From Candidatus Palauibacter denitrificans (GTDB lineage Bacteria > Gemmatimonadota > Gemmatimonadetes > Palauibacterales > Palauibacteraceae): DNA of 41,382 bases. Location: the NCBI GenBank assembly GCA_009841015.1, contig VXMQ01000149.1:1-41382 (forward strand), written 5' to 3'. Shown here piece after piece: positions 31,750 through 40,223 of this stretch (position 1 is its first letter; every line of letters starts with the position of its first letter). Made by a program: the position numbers and the translations under genes. Under the pieces are notes generated by a model that was not told the origin of the DNA, searched no databases, and saw only the letters and a program-made list of their open reading frames with translations.

Positions 31750-32925
31750 CTACCAGGGCCTTGACGCTTCGTCGTGGACCGTGGTGGGCAGGCTGTAGGA
31801 CTGCTCGAAGTCGCCCACGTTCGAGATGTCGAGCATCTCCATGTAGTCGTATCCGGAATCGAGTCTGTGGAATCCCGGAATCCGCTCGAGTGCCACCCTC
31901 CTCAGCCGGTGCTTCAACCACAGCAGCGGGACCTGCGGGATCCTCCGGGATGGGGGGAAGAGGAACTGGTCGGCCAGCTCGTCTCCGACCAGCTCCCGAC
32001 ACACCTGGTAGATGAACGTCGCGAAGGGCCGGCGTTCCTTGGGGTCCTTCACGCCCAGCAGGAGCGGCGCGCTGTTGACGATACTGTTCGCCATGATGAT
32101 GGCATCGTCGTCCGGGGGGGGCTCGCACAACATCCCGATCTCGAATCTGCGGCGCGCCTCGTCGTAATCCTCGAAGAGAATCGCCTCCGGGACGCCCATG
32201 ATCCACGCGGTATACCTCCACACGTGGACGTAGCCCTCCCACTCCATGTCGCTGAACTTGGCGCCGAGGCGCCTGGCATGCTGGAGGAGACGAGCGGAGA
32301 AGGTGGTTGAGGCGAGCAGGATATTGGCGGCACTGATCGGCAGGCCGTGCGCCGCCGCGTCCCATTCGTCGGAATCCTTCAGCAGCATCCTCGACTGCGC
32401 ATGCACCAATCGGATTCGAAGCGTCAGTCGCCACCCGTCGCCGCCCGGTTCCATCCCGCCGGGGAGATACTGGTCGGCCAGGTGCAGCAGGTTCTGGCGG
32501 AGGCGGCGAACGCCGTTCTGGGTAATACGGCCCCGAATCCGGAAGGACTTGCTGATCAGCGTCGAGAAGCCTTCCACGATCGCGGCTCCGGCCAGAGCTG
32601 CCGGAATGATGTTCGAATTGCGGATGAAGCCGCGCGTGGCCGCCTGCGCCAGCGTCGGATCGTACCAGTCCGGAATGGCGGACACCTCGTTCACCAACTC
32701 CCTGAGGGAGTCGGGCAGGCCGTCGGGCAACTGCAACGGATCCCGCAGGGCCGAAGCGATGAGCGGGTGCACCTCTTCCGGGGAACAGGTGGCCGCGAGA
32801 TCCTCGACGACACGATCGGCAAGGGGGTCGCCGATAGTCGTATGACGGATGAAATCGTCCGCCAATCGGGTCTCGACAGCCCGCGCCGCCTCGTACCCGT
32901 CAGCGTAGCTGGACGGAATCCTCAT
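31750..32925 (-). CDS. DUF2236 / MpaB-like oxygenase family protein
   Basis: This 391-aa protein is related to the DUF2236 family, which includes the rubber oxygenase Lcp and the fungal MpaB oxygenase, haem b proteins. The core shows RIRLVHAQSRMLLKDSDEWD, then GLPISAANILLASTTFSARL, LGAKFSDMEWEGYVHVWRYT and AWIMGVPEAILF. The R-L-V-H segment supplies the likely haem-ligand histidine, and the GYVHVWRY block is typical. Residues 1-110 are a helical N-terminal region (LIASALRDPLQLPDGLPDSL). No signal peptide is seen. The substrate is unknown. It diverges from the RND pump gene; two 21-bp tandem repeats lie only 23-64 bp upstream of its ATG. Confidence 0.83.
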   Translation of the reverse strand: MRIPSSYADGYEAARAVETRLADDFIRHTTIGDPLADRVVEDLAATCSPEEVHPLIASALRDPLQLPDGLPDSLRELVNEVSAIPDWYDPTLAQAATRGFIRNSNIIPAALAGAAIVEGFSTLISKSFRIRGRITQNGVRRLRQNLLHLADQYLPGGMEPGGDGWRLTLRIRLVHAQSRMLLKDSDEWDAAAHGLPISAANILLASTTFSARLLQHARRLGAKFSDMEWEGYVHVWRYTAWIMGVPEAILFEDYDEARRRFEIGMLCEPPPDDDAIIMANSIVNSAPLLLGVKDPKERRPFATFIYQVCRELVGDELADQFLFPPSRRIPQVPLLWLKHRLRRVALERIPGFHRLDSGYDYMEMLDISNVGDFEQSYSLPTTVHDEASRPW

Positions 32926-32947
32926 ATGAGCGTCAGTCTCGGTCGCT

Positions 32948-32989
32948 CCATTTCAACCGAAGAAAATGCCATTTCAACCGTAGAGAATA
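32948..32989. repeat. Two tandem 21-bp repeats in the oxygenase / RND divergent region
   Basis: Two head-to-tail 21-bp units each begin CCATTTCAACCG; about 18 of 21 positions agree. A period of 21 bp is two helical turns, so a regulator could bind both on one face. They lie 23 bp upstream of the DUF2236 start and about 196 bp upstream of the RND start, in an AT-richer patch. No gene lies elsewhere in 32926-33184. Confidence 0.6.
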
Positions 32990-33184
32990 CCTCCGGAAAG
33001 GGATTGGCAAAAGTTTCAGGGCGTGACTCCCCGGAGCCCGTTCGCTCGGTGCTCTGGCGAATCGACCGCGCGCCGCGTAAACCGTTAGATCGAGCGCCGC
33101 TCGAACGCAGCCGGGTTTGCCGCGGCCTGCCGGGCCTGCGAAGTCCGATGGGGAGAGGCGAGACACATCACGGAGGAGCACCGT

Positions 33185-36100
33185 GTGAGTGACGACGGCC
33201 ACGTCGACCGAGCGAGTATCCGGGGCCCCATCGGCTTCATGGCGAAGAACGGCATCGCCGCGAACGTGGTCATGCTGTTTCTCGTCCTCGCGGGACTGGT
33301 CTCGGCCCGGAACCTGGTCCAGGAGGTCCTGCCCGATTTCTCCCTGGACCGCGTCCAGATCCTCGTCCGCTACCCCGGCGCGGCTCCGGAGGAGGTAGAG
33401 GAGTCCATCGTCCGCCGGATCGAGGAGCAGATCCGGGCGGTGGACGGCCTGAACCGAGTGGAATCCACCGCTTCCGAGGGGCTCGCGTCGGTGATCGCGG
33501 AGTTCACTTCGGGAACGGACGTCAACCGCGCCCTCAACGAACTGAAGGCCGAAGTCGACCGCATTCCGACCTTCCCGGCCGCCGCCGAACGGCCGGAAGT
33601 ACGGGAAATCACGAGTCGGCAGAGCGTCATTCGTCTCCTCGTGTACGGCGATGTGCCGGAGCGCACGCTCAAGGAACTGGCATACGGCATCGAGGAAGGC
33701 CTCTCCGCGCTTCCCGAGGTGTCGCTGGCCGAGATCAGCGGCGCCCGTCCGTACGAGATTTCGATCGAGGTGCCCCTGAGACGGCTCCGCGCCCTCGGCC
33801 TGACCCTGGACGACATCGCCTTCGCGGTGCGACAGAGTTCGCTCGAGTTGTCCGCCGGCAGGGTGTCCACCAGCGGCGACGACATTCTCGTGCGCACGCT
33901 GGGACAGAACTACGAGCAGGTGGATTTCGAGGAGATCATCCTCCTCGGCCGTCCGGACGGCACGTCGGTTCGGCTCGGCGAGATCGCGACGGTACGGGAC
34001 GGGTTCGCGGACACCGATCTCAGCGTGCGGTACAACGGGCAGACCGCGGTCCGGGTCGACGTGTTCCGGACCTCCGACGAACAGGTGCTGGACATCGCCG
34101 AAGCCGTGAAGCGGTATCTCGACGCCGAGGTCGTGCCGGCCCTCCCCGAAGGCGTCTCGGTGGAACTGTGGAAGGACGACTCGGAGGAAGTGAGCGGGCG
34201 TCTGGGCCTCATGACGGAGAACGCCCTGATCGGCTTCGCGCTCGTCTTCCTGGCGCTGGCGCTCTTCCTGGAAATCCGGCTCGCCATGTGGGTGGCCGTG
34301 GGTCTCGCGGTTTCCTTCATGGGCGCGTTCCTCGTGATGGGCTTCCTGGGCATCTCGATCAACATGTTCTCGCTGATGGCGCTCGTGCTGGCGCTGGGCA
34401 TCGTCGTGGACGACGCGATCGTCGTGGGAGAGAGCATCTTCGCCGAGAGAGAGCGCGGACAAAGGGGGCTCGCGGCCGCCATCCGCGGCACGCGCCGCGT
34501 CAGCACTCCCGTCATATTCTCGGTTCTCACGACGATCACGGCCTTCGCCGCCCTGCTGAACGCGCCCGGGCCGCAGGGAGAACTCGGCCGCGGGATTCCG
34601 CTCGTCGTAATCGCGGTGCTCGTGATCTCGCTGCTGGAGTCGCTGCTCGTTCTCCCGAACCACCTCTCCCATCTGGCGGCTCCCGGCGTGCGGAGATCCG
34701 GCGCCGCCCAACGGATGCTGCACCGGGCGCAGGGGGCCGTGGACCGGACCATGAAGCGCCTCGCGGAGGGCCCGCTCGACCGCGGACTCCGCGTGGCGAC
34801 CGAGCAGCCGTCCATCGTCCTCGCCGCGGCGGCCGGCCTGCTCGTGATCTCGCTGGGCGCGGTGGCGTCGGGCATCGTGCCCAACCAGTTCATCACCCCG
34901 ATCGAGGGCGACGTCGTGTCGGCGAACCTGGAGATGCCGACGGGGACACCGGCCGAACGCACCGCCCGGATCGTCGCGGAACTCGAAGCCGCGGGACGCC
35001 GGGCCGTGGCCCGCCTCTCGGACGGTGGCGACGAAGGCGAGGATCCGCTGGAGTTCGACGTCGCCGTGACGGTGGGGGAGCTGGCGGCGCTGTACGATCC
35101 TCTCGGAGGCGACGCGGTGGAGGCGGCTCGCGGCCACCTCGGCACGGTGCAGTTCAAGCTCCACGACTGGGACCGCCGGGGCATCGCCGCTTCCGATTTT
35201 GAACGGGTGTGGAGAGCAGAAGTCGGGATCCCCGCGGAAGCGAAATCGCTCTCGATCTCATCGAACCTTCTGGGTCTGGGGCTGCCCGTTCACTACGAAC
35301 TGTCCCATCCGGATCCCGGTCGCCTGGAGGCCATTGCGGCCGAATTCACGGCCGAACTGACCGCCGTGGAGGGGACGTTCGATGTTCGGAGCAATCTCGA
35401 CGAAGGGTTCCGGGAACTTCAGTTGGAGTTGAACCCGGAGGGCCGCTCCCTGAATCTGACGCTCGACCGTTTCGCGACGCAGGTGCGCTCGGCCTTCTTC
35501 GGGGCGGAAGCGCTCAGGGTGCCCCGGGGCCGCGAAGACATGCGGGTGTGGGTCCGGCTGCCCGAGGAAGAGCGCAACTCCGCGACGGATGTCGAGAACT
35601 ACCTCGTCCGCACGCCGGGCGGCGAAGTGCCGCTGGGTCAGATCGCGTCCGCCGGATTCTCCCGCTCGTCAGCCGCCATTCACCGGGTCGACGGACGCCG
35701 AGCCGTCACGATCACCGCGGATGTGGATCCGCGCATCGCCACCGGCCAGCAGGTGAACGCCAGGCTGGACAACGAGGTTCTCCCGCGACTGACGAGCGAG
35801 AACCCGGATCTCGCCTACTCGTACGGCGGTCAGAGGAAGGAGCAGGATCACGCGATCTCCGTGCTGGGCCGCTCACTCATCCTCGCTCTCCTCATCATGT
35901 ACAGCCTGATGGCGATCCCCTTCGGCTCGTACACGCAGCCCCTCATCATCATGGCCGCCGTGCCGCTGGGCGCGATCGGCGCGCTGGCCGGACACATGCT
36001 CCTCGGTCTCAGTTGGGGGCTGTGGTCGCTGTACGGGCTGGTCGGCGTCTTCGGCGTCGTCGTGAACGACTCGCTCATGATGATCCGGTTCATCAACGAC

Positions 36101-36379
36101 CTCAGGGACTCCGGCCTCGAGCCCGCGGATGCGGTCATCAGCGGGGCCAAGGAGAGATTCCGGGCAATCATGCTCACGTCGATTACCACATTCCTGGGCG
36201 TGGCCCCGCTGGTTTTCGAGACGAGCACGTACGCTCAGCACCTCGTTCCGCTGGCGACCTCCGTCGGCTTCGGCGTGTTCATCGCCACGATCCTCCTCAT
36301 GGTCGTCGTGCCCGCGCTGGTGATGACGCAGTACAACCTCGCGGCGCGGCGGGAACGCTGGCGGCTGGCGCGCGCCTGA
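33185..36379 (+). CDS. RND-family efflux transporter permease
   Basis: This 1064-aa inner-membrane pump is of the AcrB/HAE1-like RND superfamily and is driven by the proton gradient. The GTG start has GGAGG about 8 nt upstream. The first helix is IAANVVMLFLVLAGLVSARN. The porter domain starts VQILVRYPGAAPEEVEESIV. The conserved TM4 acidic pair is in ALGIVVDDAIVVGESIF (D409, D410). The second half has KEQDHAISVLGRSLILALLI and a matching VFGVVVNDSLMMIRFINDLR, and it ends TSITTFLGVAPLVFETSTYA. All twelve helices seem present. No periplasmic adaptor or outer-membrane factor gene is next to it, so partners must lie elsewhere or the pump acts without them. The substrate is unknown. The promoter region is shared with the DUF2236 gene and its repeats. 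Confidence 0.95.
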   Translation: MSDDGHVDRASIRGPIGFMAKNGIAANVVMLFLVLAGLVSARNLVQEVLPDFSLDRVQILVRYPGAAPEEVEESIVRRIEEQIRAVDGLNRVESTASEGLASVIAEFTSGTDVNRALNELKAEVDRIPTFPAAAERPEVREITSRQSVIRLLVYGDVPERTLKELAYGIEEGLSALPEVSLAEISGARPYEISIEVPLRRLRALGLTLDDIAFAVRQSSLELSAGRVSTSGDDILVRTLGQNYEQVDFEEIILLGRPDGTSVRLGEIATVRDGFADTDLSVRYNGQTAVRVDVFRTSDEQVLDIAEAVKRYLDAEVVPALPEGVSVELWKDDSEEVSGRLGLMTENALIGFALVFLALALFLEIRLAMWVAVGLAVSFMGAFLVMGFLGISINMFSLMALVLALGIVVDDAIVVGESIFAERERGQRGLAAAIRGTRRVSTPVIFSVLTTITAFAALLNAPGPQGELGRGIPLVVIAVLVISLLESLLVLPNHLSHLAAPGVRRSGAAQRMLHRAQGAVDRTMKRLAEGPLDRGLRVATEQPSIVLAAAAGLLVISLGAVASGIVPNQFITPIEGDVVSANLEMPTGTPAERTARIVAELEAAGRRAVARLSDGGDEGEDPLEFDVAVTVGELAALYDPLGGDAVEAARGHLGTVQFKLHDWDRRGIAASDFERVWRAEVGIPAEAKSLSISSNLLGLGLPVHYELSHPDPGRLEAIAAEFTAELTAVEGTFDVRSNLDEGFRELQLELNPEGRSLNLTLDRFATQVRSAFFGAEALRVPRGREDMRVWVRLPEEERNSATDVENYLVRTPGGEVPLGQIASAGFSRSSAAIHRVDGRRAVTITADVDPRIATGQQVNARLDNEVLPRLTSENPDLAYSYGGQRKEQDHAISVLGRSLILALLIMYSLMAIPFGSYTQPLIIMAAVPLGAIGALAGHMLLGLSWGLWSLYGLVGVFGVVVNDSLMMIRFINDLRDSGLEPADAVISGAKERFRAIMLTSITTFLGVAPLVFETSTYAQHLVPLATSVGFGVFIATILLMVVVPALVMTQYNLAARRERWRLARA

Positions 36380-36422
36380 GGCAGTCCGTGGCAAGGCCCC
36401 GCGTCAGCGCCGGGAATGGTCG

Positions 36423-37394
36423 TCAGGCGCCCCGCGCGGCGAGCCGCCGGCAGTACCGCGCGATCCAGCGATTGGAGAAGCCGAAGAGCTTCGCGCGGCG
36501 CGTGATCGCGAGGACCTCGTGGCGGGACATCTTCGTCTCCCGGTCCAGCACCTCGGGATTCGTCCGACTGATGGCCAGCGTCCTGACCGCGAAGAGGAGC
36601 GGGAGCAGGCAGAAGAGGCGCACCCGGTGGTACCGTCTCGGGATCATCCGCATGTAGCTCCGGGCCGCCGCCAGATGGCGGTCCGCCTTCTCGACGAGCC
36701 GCTCGAGCACCGTCATCGCCGCCGCGTGGTTCGCGGGCTCGAACAGCTCGCGCGGATCCATGCCGTCGGGGAGGAAGGATGCCGGGACGTACACCCAGCC
36801 GCGATGCCGGTCCTCATGCAGCCCTCTGATCACGTTGACCGTCTGCAGCGCGAGGCCGAACTCCCTCCCCAGCGCCATCATTCGCGCACGGTCCCTTCCG
36901 ACGCCCGACAGCCGATGGGCGAACAGTTCCGTCAGCAGATGGCCCACCCGCCCGGCGACTTCGTGCATGTAGTCGTCGAGATCCTCTTCGGTCCCGAATT
37001 CCGAGCCCCGCTCCGTCCACCGCGCCATTCCGGCGCTCGATTCCCGCACGCGGCGCACGATGATCTCGCGCGCCTCCGGCGCCAGATGGTCGAGTCCTTC
37101 GAGAACGCGCGCCGCATCCCGGGCCACGGACGCGTCCGGCGTGTCTTCCGCGGCCTCTCCCAGACGGTCGATGAGAGCCGCGCGTCCGGGACCTCCGCCG
37201 AGCACGCGCCGCCACGCTTCCAGCAGGTGGACCTTTTCGTCCCCCGCGATCTCCTCATTGTCCTCCAGGTAGTCGGAAACGCGCAGCAGCAGGTAGGCCA
37301 CCGTGATCTCGTCCCGCAGCGGAGGCGGGAGGATCTCGATGCCGACCGCGAACGTGCGGCTCGCGCGCACGAGAAGTTCGTGAAGCGTGGCCAT
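36423..37394 (-). CDS. Squalene/phytoene synthase-like prenyltransferase
   Basis: This 323-aa protein is of the squalene/phytoene synthase family, which condenses two prenyl diphosphates head to head. The start MATLHELLVRASRTFAVGIE and ILPPPLRDEITVAYLLLRVS precede the first Asp motif (D41-x-x-x-D45, DYLED). The second motif reads LQTVNVIRGLHEDRHRGW: where most members have R-D-x-x-E-D, residue 191 is Gly, leaving E194 and D195. The rest (RGWVYVPASFLPDGMDPREL; RLFCLLPLLFAVRTLAI) fits the family. It may feed carotenoid or hopanoid synthesis, but no other gene of those pathways is nearby. The change in the metal motif raises doubt about standard catalysis. It follows the M24 peptidase gene on the same strand after 20 bp. 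Confidence 0.85.
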   Translation of the reverse strand: MATLHELLVRASRTFAVGIEILPPPLRDEITVAYLLLRVSDYLEDNEEIAGDEKVHLLEAWRRVLGGGPGRAALIDRLGEAAEDTPDASVARDAARVLEGLDHLAPEAREIIVRRVRESSAGMARWTERGSEFGTEEDLDDYMHEVAGRVGHLLTELFAHRLSGVGRDRARMMALGREFGLALQTVNVIRGLHEDRHRGWVYVPASFLPDGMDPRELFEPANHAAAMTVLERLVEKADRHLAAARSYMRMIPRRYHRVRLFCLLPLLFAVRTLAISRTNPEVLDRETKMSRHEVLAITRRAKLFGFSNRWIARYCRRLAARGA

Positions 37395-37414
37395 CTCGCG
37401 GTGAGGGCTCCGGG

Positions 37415-38779
37415 TCAAGAGACCGTTCGTCTCGCCGCGGGGTCGGACTTGATCAGGAGGAGCCGGCTGTTCGCGGGATAGAGCCACTCGGCGCCCCGTT
37501 CGGTGACCACCGCATCGTCCTCCAGCGGCACGCGCAGCTTTGCGCCCCCCCACTCGGGCACCGCCGTGTACGCGAACATTTCGATCGCGAGGAGATTCGT
37601 CGGCACGACGTCGAAAGTGAGGCGGCGGGGGTTCCAGGTCGCGATCGACGGGCCGATCCCGTGTCCGAGGTTGCCGACCGAGTGGTGCCCTTCCCAGGTC
37701 ACGTCCGTCTGCGGCCCGTCCGTGGGTTGGTTGAAGGGGATGGGATTGAATCCCGCCGCCGTGAGCGCGGCCCCGATCCGGTCCATGTTCTCGCGCGCGG
37801 TGAAGCCGGGGCGGATCGCGCGGCGCGACACCTCCCGCGCTTCGATCGCCCGGTCGAACGCGTTCTGCACTCCCGGCATCGCCTCGGTCTCCTCCGGCCG
37901 CAGCACGTAGGCGACGCGCTTCATGTCCGTGCAGAAGTTCAGGTGGCAGACGCCCCAGTCGATCATCATGACGTCGCCGCCCTGGATGATCCGGTCGCTG
38001 GATGTCGCCTCGATGCCGTCGGGTCCCGTGATATAGATGGACGGGAAGCCGAAGGAGGAGCCGAGCCCGCGTTCGAGCAGCCGGTCCATGAGCCACCACG
38101 CGACTTCCCGGAGCGTCGTGACGCCGGGCGTGACGACTTCGTTCGAGAGGGCTCGTTCCGCGAGTTCGCGGGAGATCTCGCCCGCCTCGGCGAAGCCCGC
38201 GATCTCCGAAGCGACGCGGCGCGACCTGAAATCGGACACGAGCTTCTCCGCGGAGACGAAACGCGATGCCCACGGTTCGCCCAGCGTCTCGGCGAGGTGC
38301 TGGTAGCCGGTATGGGACAGTCCGTCCGCCGCGCCGATGTTCGACCCCATGTTGAGGCCGATCCGCTCCGGGTCCCGCTCGGCGACGAACTCCCGAAGGT
38401 CGAAGTTGCCGGTGACGATGTCGTAGGCGCCGTTTCCGGCCAGCAGGTAGCCGCCGATTCCCAGAGCGGCGCGCTCGATCCGATCGCCGCCGCGGTCCGT
38501 GAACACGTAGTAGCCGATGGGATTCACGTACCCGGGGCCGAAATCGGGCGTGAGCGGATCGTCGAGTCCCTCCCGGCGCATCGTGATCCACATGTCGATC
38601 CCGTTCTCGCGCATGACCTCGGGCAGCACGACGTCGAACTTCTCGCGCCGCATCTGGTTCATCCGCTCCCAGCGCCGCCGCGCCTCCTGCGCGTCAGCAG
38701 TCACGGGAAGCAGAGGAAGCAGCAGCACCGCCCAGAGTCCGGCGCGCGCGATCCGACCCATCGGGGCGTGTCGATACAT
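37415..38779 (-). CDS. Secreted M24-family (Xaa-Pro/prolidase-like) peptidase
   Basis: This 454-aa protein starts at ATG 38779 with a strong GAGGAGG just upstream, then a signal peptide (GLWAVLLLPLLPVTADAQ). The N-terminal domain (RRWERMNQMRREKFDVVLPE, MRENGIDMWITMRREG) is creatinase-like. The M24 metal ligands appear as D in MMIDWG, D in FCTDMKRVAYV, H in NLGHGIGPS, E in LAIEMFAY, and E in VPLEDDAVVTE. All five seem present, so it should bind two metals. It is distinct in sequence from the M24 enzyme at 14781-16187, making two exported members in one window. The squalene-synthase-like gene follows after 20 bp, perhaps as an operon, although no metabolic link is evident. Confidence 0.88.
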   Translation of the reverse strand: MYRHAPMGRIARAGLWAVLLLPLLPVTADAQEARRRWERMNQMRREKFDVVLPEVMRENGIDMWITMRREGLDDPLTPDFGPGYVNPIGYYVFTDRGGDRIERAALGIGGYLLAGNGAYDIVTGNFDLREFVAERDPERIGLNMGSNIGAADGLSHTGYQHLAETLGEPWASRFVSAEKLVSDFRSRRVASEIAGFAEAGEISRELAERALSNEVVTPGVTTLREVAWWLMDRLLERGLGSSFGFPSIYITGPDGIEATSSDRIIQGGDVMMIDWGVCHLNFCTDMKRVAYVLRPEETEAMPGVQNAFDRAIEAREVSRRAIRPGFTARENMDRIGAALTAAGFNPIPFNQPTDGPQTDVTWEGHHSVGNLGHGIGPSIATWNPRRLTFDVVPTNLLAIEMFAYTAVPEWGGAKLRVPLEDDAVVTERGAEWLYPANSRLLLIKSDPAARRTVS

Positions 38780-38924
38780 GGATCCTCCTCTGTGTCTTGA
38801 ATTCCGTGCCGATGCGGCTCGGGCAACTCGACAGGGAGGCATCGTATGGGGCAGCGTATGAAGCATCAAATGGACGGAGAGCCGATCCACTGGCACCCGG
38901 GAAGCGGCAGGGACATTATCGGGC

Positions 38925-40223
38925 ATGCCCGTCCTAGCGCAGCGACTCGCCGACCTTGGGACCGAGAACGCCTTCAAGGTCAACGACGACATCCAGGTCT
39001 GTCTCGATCGGGGGATGGATGTCATCCGCTTCAACATCGGGGCGCCGGACTTTCGCAGTGCCCCCCATTTGAATCGGGTCGCCGTAGCCGAACTCGAGGC
39101 CGGCAACTCCGGGTACTGCGACGCGGCGGGACTCCCGTCCTTCCGTGAGGCGATCGCGCGCCACGTTTCGGCCACGCGCGGGATCGACGCGGGGGCGGAC
39201 CGGGTCGTCGTCACGCCCGGGGCCAAGCCGCCGATCGGCTACACCTTTCAGACGTACGTGGACCGGGGTGACGAGGTCATCTACCCGAGTCCGGGATTCC
39301 CCATCTACGAGTCCTGGGCCACGTTCGTGGGCGCGCGTCCCGTGCCCCTGCACCTTTCGGAGGAGAAGGGCTTCGCGTTCACGGCGGACGACCTCGGGGC
39401 ACTCCTCACCGAGCGCACCCGGCTCATCATCCTCTGCTCGCCGTCGAATCCGACTGGAGGCGTGCTGTCGGCGGAAGATCTCGCGGGCATCGCGGCGGTG
39501 ATCCGCGAACGCTGTCACCCGGAAGTCCGGATCTACTCCGACGAGATCTACGAGCACATTCTCTTCGACGGCCTGGAGCACCAGAGCATCGCGTCGCACG
39601 CGGGCATGGCGGAGAGGACGGTCATCGCGAGCGGCCATTCGAAGGGCTTCGCCATGACCGGGTGGCGGCTGGGCTGGGCCGTCCTGCCGACGCGGGAGGA
39701 GGCCGACGTCTTCAAGAATCTGAACATCAACATCATGTCGTGCGTGCCGCCGTTCCTGCAGGAAGGGGGACGGGCGGCGTACGAGGATCCGGCCACGGCC
39801 GGCGTCGTGGCGCACATGGTGGGGGAGTTCGAGCGGCGGAGGGATTTCATCGTGCCCGCGCTCAACGCGGTTGAAGGTCTGAGTTGCCGGTTGCCGAAGG
39901 GGGCCTTTTACGTCTTCCCGAACGTGTCCGGCATGTGCGAACGGCTGGGCGTGTTCGAGGCGCACGACGCCATGCCCCCGCTGTCCCGCGCGCGGACGAC
40001 GCCGTCCGGGATGCTGCAGATGTTCCTGCTCTACCGGTACGGCGTGGCAACGATGGACCGGGCTTCCTTCTGCCGCATCGGCTCCGAGGGCCAGCACTTC
40101 CTCCGCATCTCGATCGCGAACAGCATGGAGGACATCGAGCGCGGCGTGGCTCGCATCGAGCGCGCCGCCGCCGACCCGGACGGATTCCGGGAGTTCCTGC
40201 AGACGGAGCGCCTGTGGGACTGA
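38925..40223 (+). CDS. Class I/II PLP-dependent aminotransferase
   Basis: This 432-aa fold-type I aminotransferase resembles aspartate/aromatic aminotransferases. It opens with FNIGAPDFRSAPHLNRVAVA, and then shows NSGYCDAAGLPSFREAIARH, NPTG (175-178), SDEIYEH (205-211), and the PLP lysine K240 in SGHSKGFAMTGWRLGW. The substrate-carboxylate arginine is expected in FLRISIANSMEDIERG. All catalytic elements are intact. About 20-30 residues near 330-380 (GMCERLGVFEAHDAMPPLSR) look longer than in typical members and may shape specificity. The amino donor and acceptor cannot be told from sequence alone. Its stop overlaps the start of the next gene by 10 bp, so the two are coupled. It diverges from the M24 peptidase across 145 bp in which I see no clear sites. 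Confidence 0.92.
   Translation: MPVLAQRLADLGTENAFKVNDDIQVCLDRGMDVIRFNIGAPDFRSAPHLNRVAVAELEAGNSGYCDAAGLPSFREAIARHVSATRGIDAGADRVVVTPGAKPPIGYTFQTYVDRGDEVIYPSPGFPIYESWATFVGARPVPLHLSEEKGFAFTADDLGALLTERTRLIILCSPSNPTGGVLSAEDLAGIAAVIRERCHPEVRIYSDEIYEHILFDGLEHQSIASHAGMAERTVIASGHSKGFAMTGWRLGWAVLPTREEADVFKNLNINIMSCVPPFLQEGGRAAYEDPATAGVVAHMVGEFERRRDFIVPALNAVEGLSCRLPKGAFYVFPNVSGMCERLGVFEAHDAMPPLSRARTTPSGMLQMFLLYRYGVATMDRASFCRIGSEGQHFLRISIANSMEDIERGVARIERAAADPDGFREFLQTERLWD

Noticed and set aside
32933..35164. 743-residue minus-strand frame
   Set aside because: Antisense of the RND pump; no motif.
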